Origin: Selenomonadaceae bacterium
GTDB taxonomy: Bacteria; Bacillota; Negativicutes; Selenomonadales; Selenomonadaceae
Assembly (NCBI GenBank): GCA_017484005.1
Contig: JAFUTY010000043.1
Coordinates: forward strand, 1 to 64,000
Length of the DNA: 64,000 nt
Reading direction: 5' to 3'
This document shows positions 38,982-48,272 of this stretch, one piece after another. Numbering within the stretch: the first letter of the stretch is position 1; every line of letters starts with the position of its first letter. Under the pieces are notes generated by a model. That model ran no database searches. It was not told where the DNA came from and was given only the letters and a program-made list of their open reading frames with translations. Both the position numbers and the translations under genes were made by a program.

Positions 38982-39524
38982 TTACGCGCTTGCGAGGAGC
39001 TCTCGTCTGAGGGCTTGAAGTTTCCCTGCAACGCTGCCATCTATCCTTTTATCTCCAATTTTGACAATGATTCCGCCGAGAATTTTTTTGTCGTGATGGA
39101 GACGGAGCTGAATTTTTTTACCAGTGAGAGTTGATAATTTTTTCTGCAGCTGCGTCTGCTGCGTTTTAGTCAATGCGCCGACTGAAATCACATCGGCAAT
39201 CAGAATTCCGCGAGCCTCATTCGACAATGCACGGAATTCTGATTCAATTGCCGAAAAGATTCCGATGCGGCGTTTATCAACAAGCAGAAGCAGAAAATTC
39301 ATGATCGTTTCTGAAACTTCACCTTTGAAACATTTGGTGAGAAGTTCCTTTTTCGATTTTGCATCGATTTGAGGATTTGAGAAAAATGCAACGGCTTGAT
39401 CATTCGAAAAAAGATCCTTATTAATGGAAGCTAACTCGTCGCCATATTTCTCGAGTTTCTTTTCTTCCTCGGCGATTTCGAAGATTGCGCGTGCATATTT
39501 TCTAGCGAGCTGGATGTTCAGCAT
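38982..39524 (-). CDS. atpH: ATP synthase delta subunit
   Basis: A 180-residue stalk subunit. The N-domain is LARKYARAIFEIAEEEKKLE and the C-terminal stretch HHDKKILGGIIVKIGDKRID is the family signature. It overlaps atpF by 7 bases. It joins F1 to the peripheral stalk. Confidence 0.95.
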   Translation of the reverse strand: MLNIQLARKYARAIFEIAEEEKKLEKYGDELASINKDLFSNDQAVAFFSNPQIDAKSKKELLTKCFKGEVSETIMNFLLLLVDKRRIGIFSAIESEFRALSNEARGILIADVISVGALTKTQQTQLQKKLSTLTGKKIQLRLHHDKKILGGIIVKIGDKRIDGSVAGKLQALRRELLASA

Positions 39525-40021
39525 GAGAGATCACCCAAATTCTTCTTATCGAGCTTACTGATGAATTCGCTGATAATCGCGTCATTTGATTTGCTGTCGA
39601 GATTCTTCTCGATGATCTTTTCAGCCGCGGCTAAAGATAGAGCAACGACTTCACCTTTGAGCTGCGATACAGCCTGTTCTCTCTCGCGAGCGATTTCATC
39701 TTGAGCATTCTTTTTCATCTGCTCGATTTCACGCTTAGTTTCTTGAACGCTAGCGGCATGTTCATCACGCGCGCGAGCTTCTGCCTTATCGACGATCTCC
39801 TGAGCTTTCGATTGAGCGTCCTGCAGCTGCTGTTGATATTTTTTGAGAGTATCTTCAGCGGCTTTTGCATCGGCGTCAGCTTTATCGATGCTCGCGGCAA
39901 TTCTATCGGAGCGTTCTTGAAGTAATTTCATGATTGGTTTATACGCAAGCGCACGCAGTAAAATCACGAGAATCAGAAAGTTGATAATCTGCGCGATGAT
40001 TGTTGCGTTAATTTCGATCAA
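39518..40021 (-). CDS. atpF: ATP synthase b subunit
   Basis: A 167-residue peripheral stalk subunit with one N-terminal membrane helix (IIAQIINFLILVILLRALAY) and then a long coiled coil rich in Ala, Glu, Lys and Arg to about residue 130. The ATG at 40021 is preceded by AAAGGAGGAGG. Confidence 0.95.
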   Translation of the reverse strand: MIEINATIIAQIINFLILVILLRALAYKPIMKLLQERSDRIAASIDKADADAKAAEDTLKKYQQQLQDAQSKAQEIVDKAEARARDEHAASVQETKREIEQMKKNAQDEIAREREQAVSQLKGEVVALSLAAAEKIIEKNLDSKSNDAIISEFISKLDKKNLGDLSC

Positions 40022-40077
40022 CGCACCCTCCTCCTTTCATTAGAGAAGTGGAATTCATTTTGAATTTCGACTTGGAA

Positions 40078-40332
40078 TTATTGGACGAGGGAAGTCAATG
40101 GGTTTGCATAGAGCATGATGAGCGCGACAACTGTTGCGATGATCGCCATAGCTTCGATCAAACCGACGGAGATAAGAGTGTTGGTGAAGAGAGTTCCTTG
40201 AGCTTCCGGTTGACGAGTGAGACCTTCGATGAATTTGCTTGTGACGAGACCATCGCCGACGCCTGCGCCGATAGCTGCGAGTCCCATCGTAATTCCTGCG
40301 CCAAGAAGTGCCGCTGCAACAACGATATTCAT
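40078..40332 (-). CDS. atpE: ATP synthase c subunit
   Basis: An 84-residue hairpin of two membrane helices joined by the RQPEAQG loop. The ion-binding carboxylate is Glu in GLIEAMAIIATVVALIM of helix 2. There is no Gln/Glu/Ser set that would clearly indicate a sodium-specific ring, so proton use is more likely, but I cannot settle it. Confidence 0.96.
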   Translation of the reverse strand: MNIVVAAALLGAGITMGLAAIGAGVGDGLVTSKFIEGLTRQPEAQGTLFTNTLISVGLIEAMAIIATVVALIMLYANPLTSLVQ

Positions 40333-40398
40333 TAAAAATTCCTCCTTGAAATTGAAACTGAGATTGAAATTTGGAAATTGGAAACTGGATCAAAAAAG

Positions 40399-41073
40399 TT
40401 ATTCATGCGATTCGGTTTCTTTCACTGCATTCGCAAGATATGCTGTCGAAAGCATCGTGAAGATAACCGCTTGAACTCCGCCGATGAAAATACTGAACGC
40501 CAGCCATAGAACTGAGGGGATTGGCATCCAAATCGGCATGAGTTTCAACAAAACGATGATGAGAATTTCGCCCGCGAGGATGTTTCCGAATAGACGGAAG
40601 GCGAGCGTGATTGGCTTTGCGATTTCCTCAATCATATTAATCACGACGAAAACTGGTGTCGGCTGGAAGAAGTGCGCGATATAATGTCCGCCTTTCATGT
40701 ATAGACCGAGAAAATGAACCATGCAGATGACGAGGAGCGCAAGTCCGAGAGTTGTATTGAGATCATTTGTCGGCGATGCCATTTGAGGAATCAAGCCGAG
40801 CATGTTCGATGTGAAAATGAATAGGAACAGCGAAACGATGAATGGTGCGAGGAATTTTCCGCGTTTGCCCATCATTCCATCGACTTGAGAGTTGAGCCAA
40901 TTGACAACGATCTCGATAACATTTTGCCAGCCTTGAGGAACGAGTCTGAGACGACGAGTTGCCAGCGTTGCGATGATAATCACGACAGCCATTGCAATCC
41001 ACGTCATGATGATTGTCTCGGAATTGAAGGTGAGACCGGCGATATGAACTGGACCACGATGAACGACTTCCAT
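40399..41073 (-). CDS. atpB: ATP synthase a subunit
   Basis: A 224-residue polytopic F0 subunit. EEIAKPITLAFRLFGNILAG contains the essential Arg of helix 4 facing the c ring. About five or six membrane helices are present. GGGGGTGA precedes the ATG at 41073. Confidence 0.95.
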   Translation of the reverse strand: MEVVHRGPVHIAGLTFNSETIIMTWIAMAVVIIIATLATRRLRLVPQGWQNVIEIVVNWLNSQVDGMMGKRGKFLAPFIVSLFLFIFTSNMLGLIPQMASPTNDLNTTLGLALLVICMVHFLGLYMKGGHYIAHFFQPTPVFVVINMIEEIAKPITLAFRLFGNILAGEILIIVLLKLMPIWMPIPSVLWLAFSIFIGGVQAVIFTMLSTAYLANAVKETESHE

Positions 41074-41079
41074 AAAAAT

Positions 41080-41499
41080 TCACCCCCTTCCGATTCGAGA
41101 CTCAAGAGAAATTTTGCATAGGAAAAACATGCCAATCACAAATACGACGAGGAATCCAGTCACTGCCGCGAAAAAGATCTTTGTCGAAAGTTTGATCGTG
41201 AGCATCAGACAAATGAAAATCATCACGAGCCGGAGTAAAAGTCCAAAGATCATTTCACGTTTTGCCCGCGCGATAATTGCTTGACGCCCGACAGATCTCA
41301 CCAGATTCATGATTCGCTCGAGTCTTCCAGTCAGCGATATGAAATAAAATCCACCGAGAAGATATCCAATTAAAACACTTCCGAATAGATTCAATTCATG
41401 CTGCGCCCAGAGCGAGATGAGGATCATTATCGAGACAGCGGCTAAAGTTTTCCATCCTCGAAGTGCGAGGAGTTTCAAAATTTCTCTCATATTCATCAT
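41080..41499 (-). CDS. atpI: ATP synthase subunit I-like protein
   Basis: A 139-residue protein with four hydrophobic helices and a basic loop (RSVGRQAIIARAKRE) after the second. It is the first gene of the atp operon and ends just before atpB. It resembles the AtpI family (c-ring assembly/ion handling), which is weakly conserved. No clear ribosome binding site precedes the ATG at 41499; the ATGs at 41496 and 41490 are alternatives. Confidence 0.75.
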   Translation of the reverse strand: MMNMREILKLLALRGWKTLAAVSIMILISLWAQHELNLFGSVLIGYLLGGFYFISLTGRLERIMNLVRSVGRQAIIARAKREMIFGLLLRLVMIFICLMLTIKLSTKIFFAAVTGFLVVFVIGMFFLCKISLESRIGRG

Positions 41500-41550
41500 G
41501 ATTGAAAATTTTTCGACATCATGTCAAAAATCCCTTTCGATTGAAAAACA

Positions 41551-41594
41551 AAAAAAGACTCCCGAAGATCTTTTCGATCCTCGAGAGTCTTTTT
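41551..41594 (-). terminator. Terminator of the Cache-GGDEF gene
   Basis: AGACTCCCGA(A)GATC...GATCCTCGAGAGTCT hairpin with A7 on the left and T7 on the right. It directly abuts the stop codon at 41595 and also insulates the atp operon start. Confidence 0.85.
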
Positions 41595-43376
41595 TTAATG
41601 TTCGGAAGAAATATCGAGCTCGCGAGCCTCCAATTCCATCTGCTCTTGATTCGGCTTTTCCATTTCATGCTTATCGGAACTCTGCTGATCCATTCCCTCG
41701 TGATAGAGATTGTATTGATCTCTTCCATTGCCTTTCGAAACATACAGCGCGGCATCAGCTTTCTTCAATAAACCATCGACGCTATCGGCATCATATGGAT
41801 ACATCGCGACACCAACGCTCGCTGAAAGATAGAATGAATTTCCGCTGATTTCAAAAACCTTCCGCATCCTTTCGACTAACGCCTGGCAAATCGCTTCAGT
41901 ATCATCGCGATTCATTCCAGTCAAAAACATGATGAATTCATCGCCGCCATATCGGCAGACCGATTCTTTATCGCCGGCGATTTCTGCAATTCGATTTCCA
42001 AATTCGATTAAGAGTCCATCGCCAACCGCATGCCCATAAGTATCGTTGACGCCTTTGAATTTATCAACATCGACGAAAAACAGCGATGCAAATTCCGCCC
42101 GCGGCAGAGATTCCGTAAAAATTTTTCTGACATGGACAAGGAAATGATTTCGATTCGGCAATCCAGTCAGCGCGTCGTGATATGCAATATCGCGAATTCG
42201 ATCTTCCGCGGCTTGACGTTTTTCATTACTGATTTTCAATCCTTGAATCATGTGATTGATGTTATCCGCCAAAACTCCCAATTCATCCTGCGATTGAATC
42301 TGCAGTTTGCCGGAAAGATCTCCGGATCTGACTCGATTCGCCATACTCACGATTTCAAAAATCGGCTGAGTGATTCGTTTCGAGAATAGAACAATTCCAA
42401 ACGATGCAAGCAGAGCTATCAAAACGCCGCCCATTGCAGCGCGTCGATAAAGTCCATTCAATGAATCGATAATCGTGTCTGAAGATCGAATTATCACGAG
42501 CGTCCATTTTGAATTGTTGACTGGCAGATAAATTGTCTGATACGTGCAGAAAAATGTTTCATCTTGATAATCATACGTAAAACTGCCGGATTCATTTTCC
42601 AACGCGCGGCGCATGACCTGCTCTTTTCCAGTTGGTGCGGCGAATGGTTCTTTTTTGAGAACTAATTCGTTTCGAGAATTTTTGACTGCCTTACCTTGAT
42701 CATCCCAAACAATCGATGTGCGTTCCATGGTTTTATAATTGAAAATTCCATCTCCCGCCTCATCAGGTTGTGCAATCGTGTTTCCATATTGATCAAGAAG
42801 ATAAGCTGAACATTCGCTCGTCCCGTTGAATCGATGAATAAAGTGCTGAATCGTTTGCATATTGACATCGGCGCGAATAAATCCAGCGAGATTCAGTCCG
42901 GAAAAAACTCCCTGCGTCATTGTGATAATCATATCCTGCGTCGTGTCTGAAAAATATACCGGCGAAATGAATCCAGAGGGAGCTTTCATGAATTCCTTGA
43001 AAAATGGATTCCGCGATTGATCTTGATTTGCGCCGACGTTTCGAGTTACCTGTTCGCCGTTGAGATTGACAATCGCGAGGAGCTCATATGAAGTTTCTTC
43101 ACGCCGCATTCGCTGAATTAAAGTTCGCTGCTGCTCGATTGAAATGTTCATTAAATCGGGATAAGTTGTTATCGCACGTTCAAATGCAAATGCTTTTTCG
43201 ATTGACTGTCTGATATTTCGCGCGAGCATTTGAGTGACTTGCGCATCACTTTCGCGAGTGAATCGTTCATAATCTTCGACTAAGACATATCGAACGATAG
43301 CGAAGAATGCAACGAACGATATAAAAATGACCGTGCAAATGATACTCACCATCTGCCAGCGGATAGACAATTTCAT
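41595..43376 (-). CDS. Membrane diguanylate cyclase, Cache-HAMP-GGDEF
   Basis: A 593-residue sensor. The first membrane helix is MVSIICTVIFISFVAFFAIV, then a dCache-type extracytoplasmic sensor (about 35-300), a second helix (MGGVLIALLASFGIVLF), HAMP (about 325-380), and a GGDEF domain with DALTGLPNR and CRYGGDEF. The catalytic site is canonical. No RxxD inhibitory site precedes it (GDKE stands at that place). It likely makes cyclic di-GMP in response to a small ligand. The C-terminal tail (MDQQSSDKHEMEKPNQEQME) is charged and disordered. Confidence 0.93.
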   Translation of the reverse strand: MKLSIRWQMVSIICTVIFISFVAFFAIVRYVLVEDYERFTRESDAQVTQMLARNIRQSIEKAFAFERAITTYPDLMNISIEQQRTLIQRMRREETSYELLAIVNLNGEQVTRNVGANQDQSRNPFFKEFMKAPSGFISPVYFSDTTQDMIITMTQGVFSGLNLAGFIRADVNMQTIQHFIHRFNGTSECSAYLLDQYGNTIAQPDEAGDGIFNYKTMERTSIVWDDQGKAVKNSRNELVLKKEPFAAPTGKEQVMRRALENESGSFTYDYQDETFFCTYQTIYLPVNNSKWTLVIIRSSDTIIDSLNGLYRRAAMGGVLIALLASFGIVLFSKRITQPIFEIVSMANRVRSGDLSGKLQIQSQDELGVLADNINHMIQGLKISNEKRQAAEDRIRDIAYHDALTGLPNRNHFLVHVRKIFTESLPRAEFASLFFVDVDKFKGVNDTYGHAVGDGLLIEFGNRIAEIAGDKESVCRYGGDEFIMFLTGMNRDDTEAICQALVERMRKVFEISGNSFYLSASVGVAMYPYDADSVDGLLKKADAALYVSKGNGRDQYNLYHEGMDQQSSDKHEMEKPNQEQMELEARELDISSEH

Positions 43377-43464
43377 TCTCGCGATCCCCTTCCAAAAATC
43401 ACGAGATTGAATTCGTCGCGAGAATCAATATTCCTGCAATTTTGAGATTCGGATCGAGATTTGA

Positions 43465-43998
43465 TCAATGGATTCTTTTCTGCATTCGAACTGCTAAAAA
43501 TGCTGCGAAGAAACATTTCAATGAGTCACCAATAATGTAGGGAAGTGCTCCAATCATGAAAGCTTTGAAAAAATCGATCTCCATAAAAATCACGAGCGAG
43601 ATCATTCCGCCGAGATAAGTGATTGGCATCGAGCAAATGATATCGATCAAAGTATATTTTTTGACGTCGGGATGTTTGCCTTTGAATTTTGAAACGAGTG
43701 GATAAGCAATCAGCCATGCAAAATAAAATCCTCCAGTTGCACCGATTAATCGACTCGTCCCCGATGCTCCTCCCGCAAAAACTGGAAGACCAATCGCGCC
43801 GAGCAATATGTAGACCAGAATCACGATGAAAGTTTGTTTTGGAGTTAATAGAAATGCTGTCACGCTCATTGCAATTGTCACTGCTGTCACCATTCCTGGA
43901 GTGAATGGAAGAGGGAATGAAATGTATGCAGTCACGCAGCAGAATGCAACACAAATCGCCATCATTGTCAGCTCTCGAGTTTTTAAATTGGAATTCAA
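43465..43998 (-). CDS. bioY: Biotin transporter BioY
   Basis: A 177-residue membrane S-component with six helices. Typical segments are CVTAYISFPLPFTPGMVTAV, YILLGAIGLPVFAGGASG and GATGGFYFAWLIAYPL. It may work with the shared ECF module (the ecfA1-ecfA2-ecfT genes at 60124-62572 are candidates) or alone. No biotin-synthesis gene is adjacent, and I could not identify a BirA operator. GGAGTGATCC precedes the ATG. Confidence 0.9.
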   Translation of the reverse strand: MNSNLKTRELTMMAICVAFCCVTAYISFPLPFTPGMVTAVTIAMSVTAFLLTPKQTFIVILVYILLGAIGLPVFAGGASGTSRLIGATGGFYFAWLIAYPLVSKFKGKHPDVKKYTLIDIICSMPITYLGGMISLVIFMEIDFFKAFMIGALPYIIGDSLKCFFAAFLAVRMQKRIH

Positions 43999-44201
43999 AA
44001 TGGATCACTCCTCGAAGAATTTTCCATGATTCTAAATTTGAATCTCGTCAACGTCAACTTCAAGGAGTTTATATAGAAAACAGAAAATCAAATCGAGATC
44101 AAAAATCTTCAATTGCAGGAAAAAATCTAACTGCGTTGAAAATTTTCCGCGTGGTGATTTGAACGAATTTTTCCAACAAAAAATTTTAGGAGGGGTTTCA
44201 C

Positions 44202-45290
44202 ATGCAACAGAGGGAAACTCTTTGGGAAGCATACCTTCGTCGAGGATTGAGCCGCCGCTCATTTCTCAAAGGATGCTTCGCGCTCACGGCAATGATGGGA
44301 TTATCTCTCGACAAATTCAATGATGTTGTCGAAGCGGCATCTGGACGTCCATTGCCAGTTGTCATTTGGATTCATGGACATGAATGCACCGGCTGCGATG
44401 AATCTTTTATTAGATCAGCATCGCCGCTTGCATCGGATCTCGTTTTGAATGAAATCGCGCTTGAATATGATCATCTCTTGAGCGCGGCATGTGGTGAGCC
44501 GTTCGAGGCACATCTCGATCAAACGATTCAAAATTATTACGGAAATTATATCCTCGCAGTTGAAGGTGCAGTTGCGACGAAAATGAATGGCGCGTATTGC
44601 ATGAGTGGAGGACATACTTTTACATCGTTACTTCAAAAAGCTGCCGCTGGAGCTGCTGCAATTATCGCTTATGGATCCTGCTCGAGCTATGGAGGAATTC
44701 AAGCTGCAAATCCAAATCCAACAGGTTCGGCAGGAATCGAAATGTTTGTCGGCGGAAAACCAGTTATCAAAGTTCCAGGATGTCCTCCAATTCCTGAAGT
44801 TATGACTGGAGTCGTCATGCATGTTGCACTCTTTGGAAATCTTCCGGATCTTGATAGCGATGGAAGACCGAAACAATTCTTCGGAAATCGAATTCATGAC
44901 ACATGTTATCGACGTCCATTCTTCGATGCAGGACTTTTCGCCGAGACTTTCGATGACGCTGGAGCTAAAGCTGGATGGTGTCTTTATAAATTAGGATGCA
45001 GAGGTCCAGAGACTTATTCTTCATGCGGAAATTTGCGCTGGTATCAAGGAATGAGCTATCCAATTCAATCCGGCGCGCCATGTATCGGCTGTGCGAATGC
45101 TCATTTCTGGGATGAAGAGCCTTTCACAGATCGTTTGCCAAAATATGGGAAGATCGGTGACGCGGATAAAATTGGAATTGGATTGGGAGTCATGGCGACA
45201 GCGGGAGTTGCAGCACATGCAGTTGCAAGTGTGATTCAGCGCAATTCTCGAGATAAAGTTGCGGAAGAGAATCGTCACGACGAAGATTAA
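44202..45290 (+). CDS. hyaA: Uptake [NiFe] hydrogenase small subunit
   Basis: A 362-residue iron-sulfur subunit. The Tat signal LSRRSFLKG is at residues 16-24. The proximal-cluster cysteines are in HGHECTGCDES; YKLGCRGPETYSSCG and CIGCANAHFWD supply further cluster ligands. A C-terminal membrane helix (IGIGLGVMATAGVAAHAVAS) anchors it outside the membrane, facing cytochrome b. The ATG at 44202 has AGGAGGGG upstream. It is exported by Tat together with the large subunit. Confidence 0.95.
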   Translation: MQQRETLWEAYLRRGLSRRSFLKGCFALTAMMGLSLDKFNDVVEAASGRPLPVVIWIHGHECTGCDESFIRSASPLASDLVLNEIALEYDHLLSAACGEPFEAHLDQTIQNYYGNYILAVEGAVATKMNGAYCMSGGHTFTSLLQKAAAGAAAIIAYGSCSSYGGIQAANPNPTGSAGIEMFVGGKPVIKVPGCPPIPEVMTGVVMHVALFGNLPDLDSDGRPKQFFGNRIHDTCYRRPFFDAGLFAETFDDAGAKAGWCLYKLGCRGPETYSSCGNLRWYQGMSYPIQSGAPCIGCANAHFWDEEPFTDRLPKYGKIGDADKIGIGLGVMATAGVAAHAVASVIQRNSRDKVAEENRHDED

Positions 45291-45311
45291 TTTTAAAAGG
45301 AAGTGAATTAA

Positions 45312-47222
45312 ATGCCACATGTCGTAGTTGATCCAATTACGAGAATTGAGGGACATCTGCGCGTTGAAGTTGAAATCAATGGAAATCAAGTGACTGATGC
45401 AATTTCGAGCGGAACAGCTTGGCGCGGATTGGAACTCGTCATGAAAGATCGAGATCCTCGCGATGCTTGGGCTTATATTCAAAGAATCTGCGGAGTTTGT
45501 ACAACTGCTCATGCGTTGGCGTCAGTTCGAGCGGTGGAGGATGCATTGGGAATCAAAATTCCTAAAAATGCAAACTACATTCGAAATATCATGGCGGCAA
45601 CATTGACAGTTCAAGATCATATTGTCCACTTCTATCATTTACATGCATTGGATTGGGTGTCTCCAGTCGAAGCACTTTCAGCGAATCCAGATGCAACAGC
45701 GAATCTCCAGCGCGATTTGTTGAATGCATATCGATTGAATTTCACAACTCCGACAACTGGACAAACTCTTCAATCGATGTCAACCGAGGCAGTTCCTCAT
45801 GATTTTCCCGCGGCAACTCCTCAATATTTCGCGGCGATTCAAGCTAAAGTCAGAACGATTGTCGAGAGTGGACAGCTCGGAATCTTCTCGGCGCAATGGT
45901 GGGATCATCCAGATTATAAAATTCTCCCGCCCGAAGTTCATCTTTTAGCGGTCGCACATTATATTGAAATGCTCGATAAACAGCGCGAATTGGTCACTCC
46001 TCACGTTATATTCGGCGGCAAAAATCCTCATCCTCATTATGTCGTCGGAGGAATGCCATGCTCGATTTCTCTCAAAGATGGAAATGCTCCAGTGAATACC
46101 GCTCGATTGGCAATTGTCGATCGCGCTATCAACATGGGACGAACGCTCGTCAATAATTATTACATTCCAGATCTCGTCGCGATTGGAAATCTCTATGTCA
46201 AAGCGGGAAAAGTTGATGGCGGTGGATTAGCTAAAACTCGAGTTTTAGGATTCGGCGCGTATCCAATTGAAAATTATTCCGGAACGTCGAATGGATCTTT
46301 CTTCAGTAACATGTTGATTCGATGCAACGGCGTCGTCGAGAATTTTGGTGCTGGAGTTGCAAATGCTGCATTCCATGAATTAACTGCAGACGATCTCAAA
46401 GCGGAAGATGGATTCACCGAGGGAGTTCAGCATGCATGGTATGAATATCCCGAGAATTCAAATCCAGATTTGCATCCATGGGAAGGAATCACTAAAGACA
46501 AGTTTACTGAACCGAAAGTTGGAACTGAAACAGTTTGGCAGCAATTGAACGAGCAGGGAAAATATTCATGGCTCAAGACTCCAAAATGGAAAGGTCAGCT
46601 CTGTGAAGTTGGACCACTCGCTCGATACATCATTATCTACACTCGCGCACAGAAAGGAATGCTTCCAAATCCAACTTGGGCAGAACAAATGATGCTCGAA
46701 CAAATCAATGCAGTCTCTGGAGTGTTGGGATTGACTCCGGAAGTCTGGCTGCCAACGATGGTTGGAAGAACTGCCGCTCGAGCTCTCGATTGCCAGCTCA
46801 ATGCAGAAATCAATCGATTCTTCTTCGACAAATTGATCGCAAATCTCAAAACTGGAGATACTACAGTCGTCGACAATTCGAAATGGTTCCCTGAAGTCTG
46901 GGATCAAAAATGTCATGGCGTTGGATTGTATGAAGCTCCTCGCGGTGGATTGAGTCACTGGGTTTCGATTGAGGATTCCAAAATCTCGAATTATCAATGC
47001 ATCGTTCCGACAACTTGGAATGCATGTCCCCGCGACGATTCAGCAGGTCATGGAGCATTCGAGGCGGCGATGATTGATACTGCAGTTCAAATTCCTGACA
47101 AACCTATCGAAATCGCTCGAGTGATTCGCTCGTTCGATCCATGCATGGCCTGCGCGACTCACATGTTCGATGCATCCGGCAAAGAAATCGCAGCTGTGAC
47201 AACCGATCCCAATTTCCGATGA
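45312..47222 (+). CDS. hyaB: Uptake [NiFe] hydrogenase large subunit
   Basis: A 636-residue catalytic subunit. The nickel ligands are Cys60 and Cys63 in RICGVC and Cys611 and Cys614 in DPCMACATH. After His617 a 19-residue tail (MFDASGKEIAAVTTDPNFR) must be cut off by a maturation protease once nickel is inserted. It belongs to group 1 membrane-bound H2-uptake enzymes by its cytochrome b partner. AAGGAAGTG precedes the ATG. Confidence 0.96.
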   Translation: MPHVVVDPITRIEGHLRVEVEINGNQVTDAISSGTAWRGLELVMKDRDPRDAWAYIQRICGVCTTAHALASVRAVEDALGIKIPKNANYIRNIMAATLTVQDHIVHFYHLHALDWVSPVEALSANPDATANLQRDLLNAYRLNFTTPTTGQTLQSMSTEAVPHDFPAATPQYFAAIQAKVRTIVESGQLGIFSAQWWDHPDYKILPPEVHLLAVAHYIEMLDKQRELVTPHVIFGGKNPHPHYVVGGMPCSISLKDGNAPVNTARLAIVDRAINMGRTLVNNYYIPDLVAIGNLYVKAGKVDGGGLAKTRVLGFGAYPIENYSGTSNGSFFSNMLIRCNGVVENFGAGVANAAFHELTADDLKAEDGFTEGVQHAWYEYPENSNPDLHPWEGITKDKFTEPKVGTETVWQQLNEQGKYSWLKTPKWKGQLCEVGPLARYIIIYTRAQKGMLPNPTWAEQMMLEQINAVSGVLGLTPEVWLPTMVGRTAARALDCQLNAEINRFFFDKLIANLKTGDTTVVDNSKWFPEVWDQKCHGVGLYEAPRGGLSHWVSIEDSKISNYQCIVPTTWNACPRDDSAGHGAFEAAMIDTAVQIPDKPIEIARVIRSFDPCMACATHMFDASGKEIAAVTTDPNFR

Positions 47223-47238
47223 GAGGAGGGATCTCACG

Positions 47239-47922
47239 ATGAAAGAAGTCAAGCGGAAGGAATTTTATTTATTCAGCCCATTCCTTCGAATTTTTCACTG
47301 GATCATGGTCACAATGATTCTGATTCTCTTCGCGACTGGAATTTTGATCGCTAAACCGCTGCAAGTGATGACTCCCGAACCATTTTTGACAATCACTTCG
47401 ATGGATCTTGTGCGTGATATTCATTTTGTCGCGGCATTCATCCTCTGCGCGTCATTGATTCTTCGAGTCTATGGATTCGCAATCAATCGCGGCGATCGAC
47501 TTTTCCCAAGATTTTGGGAGGGACATTTTTATTCCGAGACTGTTGACGTTGCACTTCACTACATGTTATTGAAGAAAGAACATGCATCTTATTTGAGAAA
47601 TCCCATGGCAAGGGCATCTTACGCAATGCTATATGTTTTACTCGCGATTGAAATTTTCACTGGATTCGCGATGTATTTCATGAATAAACCGAATGGAACT
47701 GGCGCGGCTCTATTTGGATGGGTCAACACGATTCTCGGAAGCGAAATGATGACTCACCTGGTACATCATTACGTCGCATGGTTTATCATTCTATTCGCAA
47801 TTGGACATCTTTATATGGTTGTGCGGGCGGAATTCATGGAGGGCGAATCGGAAGTCTCGAGCATGTTCTCCGGCAGCAAAATTCTCGCGCATAATCCTAA
47901 AGATGCAAACGAGGTGGATTAA
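47239..47922 (+). CDS. hyaC: Hydrogenase cytochrome b subunit
   Basis: A 227-residue protein with four membrane helices: FHWIMVTMILILFATGILI, IHFVAAFILCASLILRVYGF, the segment after ASYAMLYVLLAIEIFTGFAM, and HHYVAWFIILFAIGHLYMVV. Several His residues in the helices are heme ligands. It passes electrons from H2 to the quinone pool. It begins 17 bases after hyaB. Confidence 0.93.
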   Translation: MKEVKRKEFYLFSPFLRIFHWIMVTMILILFATGILIAKPLQVMTPEPFLTITSMDLVRDIHFVAAFILCASLILRVYGFAINRGDRLFPRFWEGHFYSETVDVALHYMLLKKEHASYLRNPMARASYAMLYVLLAIEIFTGFAMYFMNKPNGTGAALFGWVNTILGSEMMTHLVHHYVAWFIILFAIGHLYMVVRAEFMEGESEVSSMFSGSKILAHNPKDANEVD

Positions 47923-47925
47923 TCG

Positions 47926-48168
47926 ATGTGCAAAGAATGTGGCTGCGGAGATACAAATGGTGCAACTCGACTTCAATTTTTTGCAAAGGGATACACTGAA
48001 TCGAATGCTCAGGAAATTGAAAATGATCTCACCGCGCTGCCTGGAGTGATGTTTGTTCATATTCATTCTCACGACGGCGAAACGGTGATCGATTACATTC
48101 CAGAGAAAACAAAACTCTCAAAAATCTTGAGCGTCTTTGAAAATCATGAAGTTGACGCCAATCTTTGA
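47926..48168 (+). CDS. Small HypB-N-terminus-like CxxCGC protein with HMA-like fold
   Basis: An 80-residue protein directly after hyaC (3-base gap; its ATG is within TTAATCG-ATG). The N-terminus MCKECGCGDTNG has the CxxCGC pattern used by HypB for high-affinity nickel binding. The remainder (LQFFAKGYTESNAQEIENDL, then VMFVHIHSHDGETVIDYIPE) has the beta-alpha-beta pattern of heavy-metal-associated domains, but without a CxxC of its own. I do not recognise a named family. A nickel-handling role for the hydrogenase is inferred. The operon closes with the terminator at 48183. Confidence 0.78.
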   Translation: MCKECGCGDTNGATRLQFFAKGYTESNAQEIENDLTALPGVMFVHIHSHDGETVIDYIPEKTKLSKILSVFENHEVDANL

Positions 48169-48182
48169 AAATTTTTCCGAAT

Positions 48183-48222
48183 AAAAAAAGAGATCCTCGA
48201 TCAAATCGGTCGAGGATCTTTT
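48183..48222 (+). terminator. Terminator of the hydrogenase operon
   Basis: AAGAGATCCTCGATC...(G)GTCGAGGATCTT hairpin with flanking A7 and TTTTATATTT, 15 bases after the last gene. Confidence 0.85.
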
Positions 48223-48241
48223 ATATTTCCGCCAAAACTTT

Positions 48242-48247
48242 CGAAAT
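48242..48247 (+). promoter_or_regulatory. Possible flagellar -10 element of the first beta-helix flagellin
   Basis: CGAAAT at 48242-48247, 26 bases before the ATG. It matches the hexamer before the other beta-helix flagellins and the 50150 gene. No good -35 (TAAG) is found at the expected distance, so support is weak. Confidence 0.3.
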
Positions 48248-48272
48248 AATGTTGAGCGGGGAGGAATTTCGA

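Noticed and set aside
43999-44060. A BirA operator before bioY
   Set aside because: The tandem GTCAAC words do not match the TTGTAAAC-N-GTTTACAA type pattern.
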